From contig OX438747.1 of NCBI GenBank assembly GCA_949316235.1, positions 34,983,601-35,047,600 on the forward strand: DNA of 64,000 nt, given 5' to 3'. The notes under the pieces are model-generated. The model was not told where the DNA came from. It saw only the letters and a program-made list of their open reading frames with translations, and ran no database searches. Position 1 is the stretch's first letter; each line of letters opens with the position of its first letter. Origin of the DNA: Oegoconia quadripuncta. Its lineage: Eukaryota; Arthropoda; Insecta; Lepidoptera; Autostichidae. Positions 30,900-43,900 of this stretch are shown in pieces. The translations under genes and the position numbers were made by a program.

Positions 30900-32102
30900 T
30901 TAATCATGTTCTAATCTAATAGTTATAACCTTCTGTGGACTCGATATCACTATCATGTGGCCCTCCTCAATTTCCATCACTTCTATTCCAGTTATAGCCT
31001 TCAGATAATTAGAGGTCTCTTGGTTAATTTTATACTCTTTTGCTGGACAATTAGGATCAAAACCGTCAGAATTTACCAAATATATTTTAAGCACACCAAA
31101 TTTGTCACCAACAAACAACATGTTACCGTAAAAAGCTTTTATAGTAGTTGTATTATAAATGGATGCAAATACGTCTATAGGTGGGTTGTAATCGTAGTCT
31201 TTGGCTATGCATCGTCTCAAATAATGTCTGAAACAATTTAAATCATCGAAAAAGTTGTATTTGACCAGCTCATTGAGATAATTAGTAATTTGTGGCATAC
31301 TATAATATTGTGTATGAACTAATTCGGAACTAATCAGTGCGTACACACTAAAATGTTTGGTTAACACTTCGAAATTATTGTCTCTATTACGGAAACCCCA
31401 TACATCCCAATGGATTCTGTGTATAAGAGAGCTTTTATAACCGTTGCCCTGTTTACATACGTAGATGTCAGAACCATCTTCGAACCTAATATAATAAACA
31501 TCTTTATCGACAATTTTGAAATTAATAACATTTTCAATTATAACGACACTATCGAATAAAGCACGGTCATCAACTTTCCTAATGATTCTTAGACAATCAT
31601 CTCTATCTACTCCGTTTTCAGGTAAATAGTGCATTAATGCCAACACGTCATCATTCTCCTCATATTTTTTATAGTCACCATTGAAAGAATCAATTAGTGT
31701 GAAACTCTCTAGATCGTAATACTCAATAGCGTTTGCTCTGTGAACTGCAGCGACACCGTGTCTTACGTTCACAGTTCTAATTTCACGTTCAATATCAGTA
31801 TGAGCAGCAAATTCATGCCATGTCCCTTTTGTGGCAGTCAATTTCGGCCATAGACTAAGAGATTTAAATAAACTCCTCCACGACAAATTCAAAGGACATT
31901 TCAGCGTCGCTTCTTCAAATGCGTCCCTGTGTTCTCGCTTGCAGAGTTCCCACCAAATATCCTCACTATCGGCTATCTGTTTCCATAATGAGGACACTTC
32001 CCTGCATCTGACTAGTTCATTTGACGGTAGATATTGGAAAATGTAGTGCAGTATTTCGGTTGGTAAGCTCATGAGTGTCGGCCAGTTCTCCTGTATGTCC
32101 AT
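30900..32102 (-). CDS. F-box protein, paralogue 3
   Basis: Intronless frame of 400 residues from the ATG at 32102. The F-box starts after a short extension (MSLPTEILHYIFQYLPSNEL, then CREVSSLWKQIADSEDIWWE). The rest is more diverged than paralogues 1 and 2 but follows the same plan: LSWRSLFKSLSLWPKL, VNVRHGVAAV, IEYYDLESFTL, IYVCKQGNGYKSSLI, and a terminal GHMIVISS...KVITIRL. Likely an SCF substrate adaptor by family. The more distant sequence and the absence of a duplicated 5' flank suggest an older duplication. The frame is intact. Confidence 0.85.
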   Translation of the reverse strand: MDIQENWPTLMSLPTEILHYIFQYLPSNELVRCREVSSLWKQIADSEDIWWELCKREHRDAFEEATLKCPLNLSWRSLFKSLSLWPKLTATKGTWHEFAAHTDIEREIRTVNVRHGVAAVHRANAIEYYDLESFTLIDSFNGDYKKYEENDDVLALMHYLPENGVDRDDCLRIIRKVDDRALFDSVVIIENVINFKIVDKDVYYIRFEDGSDIYVCKQGNGYKSSLIHRIHWDVWGFRNRDNNFEVLTKHFSVYALISSELVHTQYYSMPQITNYLNELVKYNFFDDLNCFRHYLRRCIAKDYDYNPPIDVFASIYNTTTIKAFYGNMLFVGDKFGVLKIYLVNSDGFDPNCPAKEYKINQETSNYLKAITGIEVMEIEEGHMIVISSPQKVITIRLEHD

Positions 32103-32544
32103 ATTTTTTTATTTTGTTTTCCTCAAATGGTCAGTATCGTCCCCCCAAATCAATTTCACACTAATACTATGTCACTATATGTTTTAAGTTTTGGCGTCAC
32201 GTAGTACGTCGCCGTCTACCTTAACTGGGTAAAAATACCTCTTAGAAATTACTTATCTGATATATTGAGGAAGTTATGTGACTCAATATTTGATAGAGTG
32301 ATTTGATTGTTTTATCAGTTAGCGCCGATAAGCGCGCGCGCAAAAAAATTAGAAAACTACAATTACATTCGTAATCTGACAACTTTACTGTAGAGTTTAA
32401 ACTGAAGACCACAGAATACTCATACCTCTAGCGAGACTGAAGACAGACAGCGTTGGAAACAAAATAACTTTTTTTTAGTCCTGGGCGATGAGAACGTTCT
32501 TTACGGGTGATGAATTTATTTGACGAAACTGTTTTTTTTTTTTT
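32103..32544. other. 5' flank of F-box paralogue 3
   Basis: No gene. It should hold the promoter of the minus-strand F-box gene, but no element could be identified. Confidence 0.35.
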
Positions 32545-32670
32545 TATGATTGACTGGATTCGCGTTTGACCACAATCTCACCTGATGGAAAGTGACGATG
32601 TGATCGGAGATGAAGCACGCGATCTCAGTAAATGCCTATTCACTCTGCTCTTGAAGATCCCAAGGTTGTT
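32545..32670 (-). repeat. LINE 3'-end fragment
   Basis: Homologous to 17366-17520 and 46919-47095: CACAATCTCACCTGATGG, AAGCACGCGATCTCAGTAAA, ACTCTGCTCTTGAAGATCCC. The minus strand would give the GIFKSRVNRHL motif. Confidence 0.6.
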
Positions 32671-33006
32671 TATTACAATAGGTAGGTCTCAGTTGTTTGC
32701 ATAGAATTAATGTATACTTCACACATGACCCGCACCAATAACTAGGAATTTATACACGGTATTTTCAATAAAATTACAAAAGTATTTTACTAACCAAATG
32801 AGTATACAATTACCAAAGAGAATATAATCAATATTATTATTTACTCTCACTCACTCACTGGTAATAATGATTCTGTGGTTGGTTGATTTTTTTATTTATT
32901 TAGCGGCTTTGGCAACAGAGCCATATTAGCCGAAATCATTATTATTATAAAAATACTAAATTTATAAAAAATCTGGAAATTACAAAATTAAAAACAACTA
33001 AACTTT

Positions 33007-33270
33007 TTTTTTATGCACGACTGGTTCGTACTTGACTTCAATCACACCTGATGTTAAGTGAAGATGAGATCGAAGGTGGAAGCGTATTGATCCGGAAACC
33101 CCAATACATTTGGGGGACTGGCTATCCTATCTCGACAACCTTAGTTTTTGTAATCATGTTTTAGTTTTACCCTGTTTTGTGCTATAGTACGGCTAAATAA
33201 AAGTATTTTCTTCTTCTTCTTCTTCTTAGAGCATCTGACAACCGGAACACAACAATGCTATTAATAATGG
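33007..33270 (-). mobile_element. SINE family 1 fragment, split by a short insertion
   Basis: SINE-like from TTTTATGCACGACTGG to GGGGGACTGGCTATCC (about 33123), then again GACAACCGGAACACAACAAT (33237-33265). The head is missing. The interruption at about 33133-33236 is flanked by GACAACC on both sides. Confidence 0.65.
33133..33236 (+). mobile_element. Small retrosequence in the SINE
   Basis: TTAGTTTTTGTAATCATG ... GGCTAAATAAAAGTATTTTC followed by (TTC)n. A polyadenylation-like signal and a simple tail suggest a LINE or SINE 3' end. The GACAACC duplication marks the target. Confidence 0.5.
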
Positions 33271-33535
33271 CAGAATATTGTGCAGCAAAAGTCAGTGATG
33301 GTGTACAAGTGAAGGGAAGTGTGAATTAAAGTGCGTAACCAAGTTCGTCAAACCAAAATCTTTCGTAAAGCATTCTGCAACTTTACTAAAGAATGACTTG
33401 ACAGTGACTAGACTCTATATAGGTACGCCAAGTATACGAGGAATGACTTGTTTTGACTGAGACTGACTTCACTAAACTGAAAAAATAAGAGAAATGAGAC
33501 ATGGCTGTAGTGCTTAGGTCCCTTTGCCTTCTCCG
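33262..33535 (+). repeat. Repeat shared with 1728-2008 (inverse)
   Basis: Runs from AATAATGGCAGAATATTG to GCCTTCTCCGAGAGGA, largely complementary to the first-kilobase copy. Non-coding. Confidence 0.55.
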
Positions 33536-33565
33536 AGAGGACTGAATAAAATAAAAAAGTCTGTG

Positions 33566-34457
33566 CTCCTCATGGACTTATTATTTAAACAGGACTGATA
33601 ACTATCAAAAGAATCATTTAGGAAAATGATCACTATGTCAACGCAATAAGGTATTAAATTGGATGCACCATACACAAAGGCAAATCCGAGCCGAGAGAGA
33701 TAGAAATAACGGAGGCCGTGTGTCTCGTTCTTACATCTTGCCAGCAAAAAAAATGATTATGATCAACAGTTTTGGCTACTCAAAAATTCCATTGAAACAC
33801 TTATATTTTTATGTTATTTTAACAATTATAAATAAACAAATAACATTTGCATTAATTTCTTTTCATATATTCTTAAATCAAACAGAAAACATACATTTTT
33901 ATTTCGATTTTGTTATTTTTATGGTAACCCTGAAAAGCATGTCATGTCATGGCGGTTCGGTGTGATTTTGAATTTTCTTTGCATTAAAAGTTTTTTAAAG
34001 TATTTGTTATATTATAACAAGTAAAAGGAGTAAAATGGTGAAAAAGTGTTGCGTTTATACTTGCCCAAGTGAATCCTATGGTGGTTGCAACATATCTTTC
34101 CACAGGTAAGCTAAAAATAATATTTTTGTAAATCAAAGAAGTAGGATGCCCATGAATTCTTGAAATGAGTCGAAATATGTGAAATATGTGTGATTGATTA
34201 GGATCCTGACTGTTGTACTATTATTGCAGTTTCCCAAAAAATGAAGAAATGCGAAATAAATGGCTCACGCCGGCTAATGTCAAAACGCCAAAGTTTTTTG
34301 ACAAATATTTTATTACAACATTTGTCCCAAGTAACAAATATATTGTGGTCACCCTGTTAGACAGAGACAAACGGCCTCTACGTTACACATCCTGCTCGGC
34401 TCGTTTTTCAGCGGCGAGTACTCAGTCCTGTTTAAATAATAAGTCCATGGTGCTCCT
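33566..34457. repeat. Inverted repeat pair around the THAP exons
   Basis: ATGGACTTATTATTTAAACA then GGACTGA at 33573-33600 is exactly mirrored at 34424-34452. Further inward, cognate pieces (GAGCCGAGAGAG with GGAGGCCGT at 33689-33722) face their complements at 34363-34403. Two inverted copies of one repeat, or the ends of one larger element. They enclose the THAP exons. Confidence 0.55.
34035..34290 (+). CDS. THAP-domain N-terminus, two exons, probably truncated
   Basis: Exon 1 (34035-34105) starts at an ATG in good context (AAAATGG) and encodes MVKKCC..TC and ISFH; a GTAAGC donor follows. Exon 2 starts at 34230 after TTATTGCAG and, with the split codon, gives FHSFPKNEEMRNKWL. The spacing of Cys residues, FP and KWL matches the start of a THAP zinc-binding, DNA-binding domain. 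The second half (the C-x2-H and following block) is not found. After about 34290 the frame runs into repeat DNA. Either the gene was broken by that insertion or the remaining exon was not recognised. A link to the zinc-finger gene downstream is not supported, since its start codon is preceded by an in-frame stop. Confidence 0.5.
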
Positions 34458-34817
34458 AGGCTCGAGGCTAGGCTAGGCGTAGACAGAGGATAGGTTTCTC
34501 TGTCTACGAGGCTAGGCCTAGGTCAAGCCAAGTCCATGGTCAAGCCTCGCTAAGGTATTAGTATTCTGTGGCCTAGGTCATCTATTGATTGAATAGGACC
34601 GGTTGGGTCACAGAGATTGGGACTTGGGATTGCTTTGGATGGGAGTGGAACTGACTTAATTTATCAACAGTGTTACAATATAGTCCTTGCAATAAACCGG
34701 GCTAGGGTAAACAAATACAAAAGTTTCCTGTGATACTTCTAAGAAAGAAAATACGGGAATCCGACAGAAGTACTCTAAAGGTTTATGTGATATTTTGATC
34801 TAGGAAATTGTTAATTC
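34300..34817. other. Repeat-like DNA upstream of the zinc-finger gene
   Basis: 34455-34560 contains palindromic CTAGGCTCGAGGCTAGG-type repeats. 34700-34817 would include the 5' leader of the zinc-finger gene. No TATA box was identified. Confidence 0.4.
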
Positions 34818-34970
34818 ATGGAGAGAACAAGGCTCAAAGCGCGAAAACTGAAAAAGAAGAGCTGCAGTCGTGTAACATGCTGTTCAGCATGTCTCAGTAA
34901 GGACAGAGCCGTTACAAATATGGAAAAATTATTGGACATGTACCGAGAAGTCCTGGATTATTTTGAATTT
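34818..34970 (+). CDS. Zinc-finger gene exon 1
   Basis: 51 codons: basic start and the first ZAD half (CSACLSKDRA, LLDMYREVLDYF). An in-frame TAA at 34812-34814 fixes the ATG as start. The donor GTTAGT is weak but phase 0 fits the next exon. Confidence 0.75.
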
Positions 34971-37900
34971 GTTAGTATGACACATTTTTTTGCACAAACA
35001 ACCAAACATATAGAATCTCATCATCATCTTGTTTAAGAGCCATGCTCTTGTCGGTATCATCTATCTGAGTGGCCTTTAAATCCACGCTTAAGTTGGGCAA
35101 CTGCAATATCTTGAAACTTTTTTAAGCTAAATATTGAAATTACTGCTCATTCACAAAGCTGACTACCCAGAGTAGAATGAGCAAGAAACTCGACGGTTGC
35201 TCTTTTTAAGTAGATTTCGGGTTACAATTCATAATTTGACAACAAAGCTACTTTGTTTTATTATTTGATTTATGCATTAGTATAGGTTATTTATATGTAT
35301 TTAGTTATTTCTTTTTTAAGTAGGTTATTATTAAATATATTTGTTTCCTTAGTATCTATTATGAACTGAGTATATAATTTTTTTGTTCAACATTTTTATT
35401 TGTTCTTTTTTTTTATTAATGACAGGTTCATATCATACTTGACCTCAATCACACCTGATGTTAAGTGAAGATGAGGTTGAAGGTGGAAGCTGACCTGGAA
35501 CCCCCAACACATTTGGGGGACTCGCTATCTTATCCCTGACAACCGGAACACAACAATGCTATTAACATTGCTGCTTGGCGCAGATTTAGATAAGATGGTG
35601 GTAGCTAGCCAGGTGGACATTTAAAATGCCCTACCACCAACCAAACCGAGTACTTAAACATGTACCCCTCTGGGGATCGAACCTGCGACCTCTGAATCGT
35701 AAACCCAATGTTGTTTACATTGAGCCACAGAGGCGGTTCCCCCTCTAGTGTAACGTTTCTTACCTCCGGTAGTGTTGCATGGAAGAAATCTCTTTAGAGA
35801 TAAGCTCACCTTTGTACACATTTTATTTTTATTTTATTTTTTATTTTATTTTATTTACATACATTTTCTAACTGTAATCTGTTTGTATTTCTTGTGCAAT
35901 AAAGAATCAATTACTGACTACGAGTTCTGTTCCTTTGAGAACTTTTTTTGTTTTATTTGGTGTAATATTCCCATATTTCTACACATATCTTATTTTTTGA
36001 CATATTACAATATTTTAATTGGAAACAAACTTCAAGCATTTATTTCAACGTAAGATACATGATATCATTTGTTGAAGGTCAATTTAAATCTATTGGAAAT
36101 AAATATAGGGCTTAAGCATTTTTCGGTCAGTCAGTATGTCCAAGCTACCACCGCTTCGGAAAGGGAAATCATCTGTGGGAAAAGAAGCAGCGCAAGAAAC
36201 CCACAGAATCATTTTTCTTTTCTTTTTTATATATATATATATATAAAAGTATACAACTAATACAATTTTTTAATTTTTCGGAGCTGGGCGAAGTATACCA
36301 AGCGTTAGGTAGTCACTAACTTCGTAAGAACCTTTTTTTGTTAATGTTGTTTTGACATGGTTTTTAAATTGGTTTGCATTTAGATTAATGATATTCTCAG
36401 GTATAAGGTTATAAAAGCGTATACAGTGTCCCATAAATGATGTATTAACTTTGCTCAGTCTGAACATAGGGGTGGCTAATTTGTCCTTATCTCAAATTTA
36501 AGTTAAATGCTTATCACTATTTTTTGGCAATGCAGAAATATTTTATCGTACGTACATAATATTCTCGTAAATAAATTTTGAACAGTTAAAATATTAATTT
36601 CTTTGAACCTAATATTGACATGTTTTAATTAAATTTCTAAAATTGTAATTTTGTCCTAAAGTTTGTATACAATGCATTTTGTTAAGTCAAAAATGCTTTA
36701 TTTTGTAGGTACACAGAGTTATTTAAATAACCACCACCAACACCTGTTATGCCTCAGCTAGGCATCAATTGTCGCATAATTTCTTTTCAGCTTATAAATA
36801 GTTGTTTTTTTTTTATTAATCACAAAGTACTTACATAATACTAGAAAGTTTTTTTTTTTATGCACGACGGGTTGGTACTTGAACTCAATTACACCTGATG
36901 TTAAGTGAAGATGAGGTCGAAGGTGGAAGTGTACTGACCCGGAAACCCCAACACATTTGGGGGACTGGCTATCTTATTTCTGACAACCGGAACACAACAA
37001 TGCTATTAACATTGCTGTCGCAGATTTAGATAAGATGGTGGCAGCTAGCCAGGCGGACATTTTAAAATGGCCTACCACCAACCAAACCGAGTACTTAAAC
37101 ATGTACCCCGCCGGGGATCGAACGCACGAATCGTAAACCCAATGTTGTTTACATTGAGCCACGGAGGCGGTTAAAGTAACTTTGCATATACCCTACACGT
37201 ACCTAAGTCACCGTAGTGCTGTACCGGGTAATACTAATTTGTTGTTATCAGTGAGGACCTGTAATTGGCTTACTGTTGTTTCATGTATTTTTAAGTTATT
37301 GCAAATGCTGTTGGTCTTCCAAGAATGTAAAATATAAACGGACGGTTCGCGCGATTCACAAACTGGGCCCCAGAGTGTCTCTTAGGAATAAATTTAAAGA
37401 AATTAATATATTAACATTAGCATCGCAATATATTTACGAAAACTTAATGTATGTAAGGAAAAATATAGAATCGTTTAAGAAAAATAGTGATATACATAAT
37501 GTTAATACCAGATATAAAAATAAACTTGCTGTTCATGACAGCCGTTTACACAAAGTCACTAAGTCATTTAAGGGGCAATGTATACGCTTTTATAATAAGA
37601 TTCCAGTGGACATTCAAAATTTACCTTTAAATAAATTCAAAACCATCATAAAACAGACATTATTTACCAAAGGCTATAAAATTTCTGACTATCTGGATGA
37701 TAAGCAAGCATGGACATAGACCGCTCGGCGATATTCAGCCTAATTATACAATATAATATAATTGTAAACCAAACTTATTTAAAAGAGCAACCCTTTAGTT
37801 TCTTGCTTGTTCTTCTCTGGGGAATCTGCTTCGCGAATGAGCAATAATGTCAATAATTTTAATATTAAGATAAAAAATTTGACGTTTTCAAGTGATAATC

Positions 37901-40900
37901 TTTAACCTACGAAATAAATATTTTTTGACTTTGACTTTGACTGACACAAATGCACCAACTCAACACACACGCTATACACAAATGCATACACGCATTTACA
38001 ATTACATACAACACACGTTGGTTGTATGCCCAAAGATATTTATTTATTATTATTTCGATGTAGAGGAATCCTATGAAATAAATATTTTTTTGATCGATTT
38101 GATTGATTGATTATAAAAATAAAATAATAAATGTATACCAATGATAAACTGCAGAGCGAGCGATTATTAAATAAATAAAAATATAGGTATTGTGTCCACA
38201 AGATCACAAATAGTTTTAATGCAGTATACCATAAGCTTAGACTAATACAAAGATGTAGTAATCCACTACTATGGAGGTTGGTGTCCTGTACTACAGGACA
38301 TCAGGCCCCCGTAGCCGAAAAATATATGAACAGTGGTCCTATGAATGTGGCAGTAAGATAATGGAAGTAAGAAGAAGTTAACATTGTAAAAAAATATATT
38401 TAAATTGATAAATTTATTTAAACATAATATTGGGTCTTTACCTATGAAATTGGAGTTTTTTTTTGCTTCGTTATTCATATGTACCAATTCTTGCGATTTT
38501 CAAAGCTATATCCAAATTTGTGTTTTATTTTGGAAAATGGAATATTATTTCAAGGTTTCCCATGAAATATTTTTTAATATCTGGGCTAAATCACATGATA
38601 AAAAAAATTTGAACAGAGCTCTTTTCATGTGCTTCCCATAATCATTTCTAAGATTCGCTGAAAATTTTATAATGCGGTTACTTTTAAAAATTAACGCTGC
38701 CTATACTTAACTTAATGTTATCCGATAATGCACACAAAGTTTAGCTAAATTTGGATTGGCCGTTACCAAAAAAAAAAATCAAAAATGTTTGTATGGAGAA
38801 AACAGTCTTAATGAAATTCTTCATACAAAACGCCAATTTCATAGGTAAGGACCTATAAAGGGAAATAGGAATACCACTGTGTACAGTTTATGATCAAATA
38901 GATGACGTGTTACACTTTTTCTTTGAGTGTGACCGCAGTGCAAATATTAAAGAACAACTTTTGATTAAATCATCGGAGCTATGCAATGGACGGCTGATGT
39001 GCTCTGTAGAAGTGCTGTCAGTCTGTATAAATTTGTTAAAATATGTATATATTTGAGGCACTTACACCAATCGTCTAGGCCCAAACTAAGCAAAGCTTGC
39101 ACTATACTGATACTAGACAACGGATAAACATATACATATAAATATTTATACACGGTGTCTGGTTTCATGTGGTCCAAAGGAAAACCATCGATAGAGGGAT
39201 CCAGGGGCTACTCTATGGACCCCTATGGATGTTCCGCGAAAATTTATAGTTTTCGAGAAAGTAGCATTTTTCAAAATTTTTCCTTAGTAACCAAAATCAT
39301 GCCTTTTTTTACATTTTCTCCTAAACTATCGATACTAGAACCTTGATTTTTTTTTTGTGAATGTGAACAATTAATAGGCCTTTCATTACACTACTACTCT
39401 AACTCAGGCCAATTATTTTCTGCGACTGCGAGTTAGACCCCCCTAAAGAAAGAAGTAAAAAATCATCGATTAAAAAAAATTCACTGTTTATTTTTTTTCG
39501 CTGAAAATAATTAGCCTGAGTTAGAACTGTAGTGGTGTAATGAAAGGCCTATTAATTGTTCATATTCACAAAAAAAATCAAGGTTCTATTAATGAGAGTT
39601 TAGGAGAAAATTAAAAAAAAAAGGCATGAATTTGGTTACTAAGGAAAAATTTAGAAAAATGCTGTTATATCGAAAACTATAAATTTTCGCGGAATGTACA
39701 TGGGGGTCCATAGAGTAGCCCCTGGACCCCTCTATCGACGGTTTTCCTTTGAACCACATGAAACCCGAAACCGTGTATAAACAAACATCCATGACTCGGG
39801 AATAAATGTTCGTGTTCATCATCATGAGTTTTTTTTTGTAAATAAATACATATTTAAATGAAAAACATCCATAACTCTGGTACACATGTCTATTCATCAT
39901 ACAAACATATGTCCCTAGCGGGATTCGAACCCGCGACCTTTTGGTATAGCAGCAGAGTTTCTAACCACTACACCAAACGGTCGTCAATTATTGGATTATA
40001 ACTTTAAAAAAGACATTTTAAATATGTTTCAGGATTTACAATCAGAAATCTATTTGTGTTGGGAATGCTGTGCGGTTGTTCAAAGGACAAAATTATTCAA
40101 AGATCAAGTGAGCCATGCTCAGAATATTATCAAGGATCACCATTTGGAGAGAGAGGTACTGTTGTTTCTTTTGTAGAGTTGGCAAAGTCAAAAATTATTT
40201 TGTCGGTACACCACACTTGAAATAATTAGATTTTACATTATTTAATTCTAGCGAGACCTCATCGGTGTCTTGTCACTTTAAATTCCACAGGAATTAAGGC
40301 CCGTATTAATAAACCAATGTCAATACAAGTCTTGAGGCTGTATCACCCGAGATGCGTCTTAAGAAGTTGACGCTATCTCAAGCTCCGTGTTAATTTTTAA
40401 ACCAATCTTGAGGTCTACTCAGCTGAGATCACTTCTCAAAGTATTCGCCTCAGCGGCGAATGAATGATAGTTTTGAGTTTCGTTTATAAATACGTGAAAC
40501 TCGGCGCACCTCTCAAGTGAGTAGGTACTGCTTGAGTATGCACGTGCTTTTCAGGTCTCAAGTTAGCTTTATTAATCAACACGTTTACTTGAGAGCGGTC
40601 ACAAAACCATTCTCAATCTTGAGAACAGTTTATTAATACGGGCCTGAGATGCCACCACAAAAAATACGAATTTTTATTGCATTATTAGCATGACCGCGAA
40701 ATCGACCCATGCACCATTTCGTTTTCAGCCACACTTCCCCTGCTTGTCAAATTTGAAAATATCTAATGCAAATCCTGTTTTGGTACTGAAGCATATAGAA
40801 ATAGGGGCAGAATGTAAAGTGGAGATTGAAATTAAGCAAGAACAAATACCCGACGAGAAGGAGTCTTTGTCTGGGCTTTTCGAGATAAAAGGTAAATTTA

Positions 40901-43900
40901 TATTTGTAGTATAATAAAATAATAGCCTTTATTCATTGATATTAGTTATTATTGGGTCTTTACCTATGAAATTGGAGATTTTTTTCTTCGTTAATCATAT
41001 GTTTCACATGAAATATTTTTTAATTTCTGGGCTAAATCACATAATAAAAAAAAATTTGAACAGAGCTCTTTTCATGTGCTCCCCATAATCATTTCTTAGA
41101 TTCGCTGAAACTTTTATAAAGCGGTTACTTTTAAAAATTAACGCTGCTTATACTTAACTTAATGTTATCCGATAATTCACATAACGTTTAGCTAAATTTA
41201 GATTTGCCGTTCCCAAAAACAAAACAAAAATGTTTGTATGGAGAAAACAGTCTTAAGCAAATTCTTCATACAAAACGCCAATTTCATAGGTAAGGACCTA
41301 ATATTTAGTAACATATTAACCCCCCTCCCATCCTGTTTTCGATATTAATACCAACATCGGCCTTCACACGGTCAATGACAGTCGCAAGCATGTGGATTCA
41401 GCTTCCTCAAGAGTAGTGATGCGAAAGGACATGTCCAAAAATGTATGGACGAAAAACCCAGAATCGACAGGAATGAAATGTATACCAATGGATTGACATT
41501 GAAATTTAATATAATGTTACCAAGGGGGCAACCCTGAAATCGTTATAGTATAGGCGCTAGGAGCAAAATAAAATAAGTAAAAAATTCGTTTAAAACAATA
41601 ATAAAAATAAGTTTACGTCATTAAAACAACAACTTGTGTTTCACATGATAATTATCATCAACACATTTCACAACATTTCACAAGCTTTGGCATCTTCCAT
41701 ATGAACGTTGCTTTTTTTTTCTCATTGTTAACATAAGGTACAATCGAAATGAAGTAAATCTTATAGTTTATATATTCATTTGCACTTACATTTATTTTGT
41801 TTACTTCGAAACAAAATTTTTAAAGCTAGTTGTTTTAATAATAATAATAAATAATAAAATAGAAATACTTTTATTTCTCCTGTAATATTCGGTGTACTTA
41901 GTGTTATTCCTCTATGATAACAGTATTGATATTGATTTAATGAATATATTATTTTATTGTCATGTACGTGCAATTGCCAAAGTTTGTCGAATTAATTTTG
42001 TTAGACCCTACATTTTTACCCTCTTATTCATAAAAATTTACAAAAGCTTTATAAGCCTGTTTTAGTTGAAGTATGTTTTGTCACTTTCTCACATTACAAC
42101 ATTTCCTTATGAGCGACAGAGACAAAACCACACTATAACTAAAACGGGCTTATAAAGCGTTTGTAAATTTTTATGAATAACGCGGTGAATTTACAATTTA
42201 TTTGTTATCTGTTATCGTTATTGCACTAACAACTAACTTCACACTAGATGTGACAGTAACAAAAGTCGAGGAGCATTGTCAAGAACAAGAAGAAGATAAA
42301 AGTCTTCATGACAACAACTTAGTTGATGAATATAATGATAATGATAATAGCGTAGCGGTTATTAAAAGTGAAACGGACATTGACATTGAAATAGAAGAAG
42401 AGAGGCCGCAAAAGAAGAGGGTTCGCAATAGACACTTCACTTTCAAAACTATGGAATACACACCCGCTTTGACACCCATACAAGAGAGATTAAGTGCGAG
42501 TGAGCTTGAGAGCTGGCTCGAGATGGAGAGGAACAGCAGCTACTTTAGGAACGCAAAGAGTAAATGCACGACATGCCTGATCAAGCTCAATAGGCATAAT
42601 TCTTTAACCAAACATATCAATACGTGTCATAAATCTGTAAGTATTTACATTATCATTCTGCCTGCTTTGTCGCTCGTTGTACGGGCTAGCACGTACAATA
42701 GGCATCATAATAATGAATGAGCGGTCATGCGCTCTATTACAATGGAATAAGGCCGATGACGCGGTGAAACGATCCATCGACTTGTTCCTTACCGTGGGTA
42801 AAATGCATATTCGGCTATTTACGCCGATACCACGTTTTATTAATCAGTTCGCGTTTATAGGTAGCAACTAAACCACGCGCTCTCATCATTCATCTTGCAT
42901 AATTAATTATACTAAAATTTATCATTTCTAAAGTCGTATATTATCATTTCCGAACTATTTCGGCTAACACCCGAACACTCGTCCTTGAGCCATATCCATC
43001 GAACAATTTACCATGCCAGAATCCATCACACACTAACCTTCATATACAGAAAATATTTTTATTTTGCAAAGGAGGGTACTCCGTGAAATTTATCTGCTTC
43101 GACATAACTCTTCGGGACTTCAGACTTTTTCTTTTGCAGTTTCCTGTGTCAATTATAAAGCAATCATTATTTTACTTTTGTTGTATATAGTTGGACATCA
43201 CAAGTTAGTACGGGACGCAAGGAACGTCTGAAGTTATGCGAATAAAGGATCCTTAGCAGAAGAAAAAGTTCGAAGTTGCGGCCGTCCGACGCTATTTTCG
43301 TTAGAGAGTAGACCCCCAGGTTCAAATTAGGTCCTTACCTATGAAATTGACGTTTTGTATGAAGAATTTTATTAAGACTGTTTTCTCCATACAAACATTT
43401 TTGATTTTTTTTGGGAACGGCAAATCCAAATTTAGCTAAACTTTGTGTGTATTATCGGATAACATTAAGTTAAGTATAGGCAGCGTTAATTTTTAAAAGT
43501 AACCGCTTTATAAAAGTTTTAACGAATCTAAGAAATGATTATGGGAAGCACATGAAGAGAGCTCTGTTCGAATTTTTTTTATTATGTGATTTAAACCCGG
43601 AAATTAAAAAATATTTCCTGTGAAACCTTGAAATAATATTCCATTTTCCAAATAAAAAACAAATTTGAATATAGCTTTGAAAATCGCGGGAATTGGTACA
43701 TTATGAATGATTAACGAAGAAAAAAAACTCCAATTTCATAGGTAAAGACCCAATATTTAAAGATCAATTGCTGGACCATATTCTTGTGAATAAATATTTC
43801 ATTTCAAGCTAATTTTTTACCGTAATTTCCTGGTTTTCGGCGACATGTATGTCGATATAAAAGCTTCGGGATATCGAAAACACTTCTTCAAACAAGACAC

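Noticed and set aside
34035..34970. A single THAP-ZAD fusion gene
   Set aside because: The ZAD frame has a TAA directly before its ATG and no acceptor joins it in phase to the THAP exons.
39905..39986. tRNA gene on the minus strand
   Set aside because: B box and A box are present, but the anticodon arm and acceptor pairing do not close, and a SINE body follows.
42637..42720. Coding extension beyond exon 4
   Set aside because: A GTAAGT donor follows finger 1, and the extension has no domain and leads to a stop.
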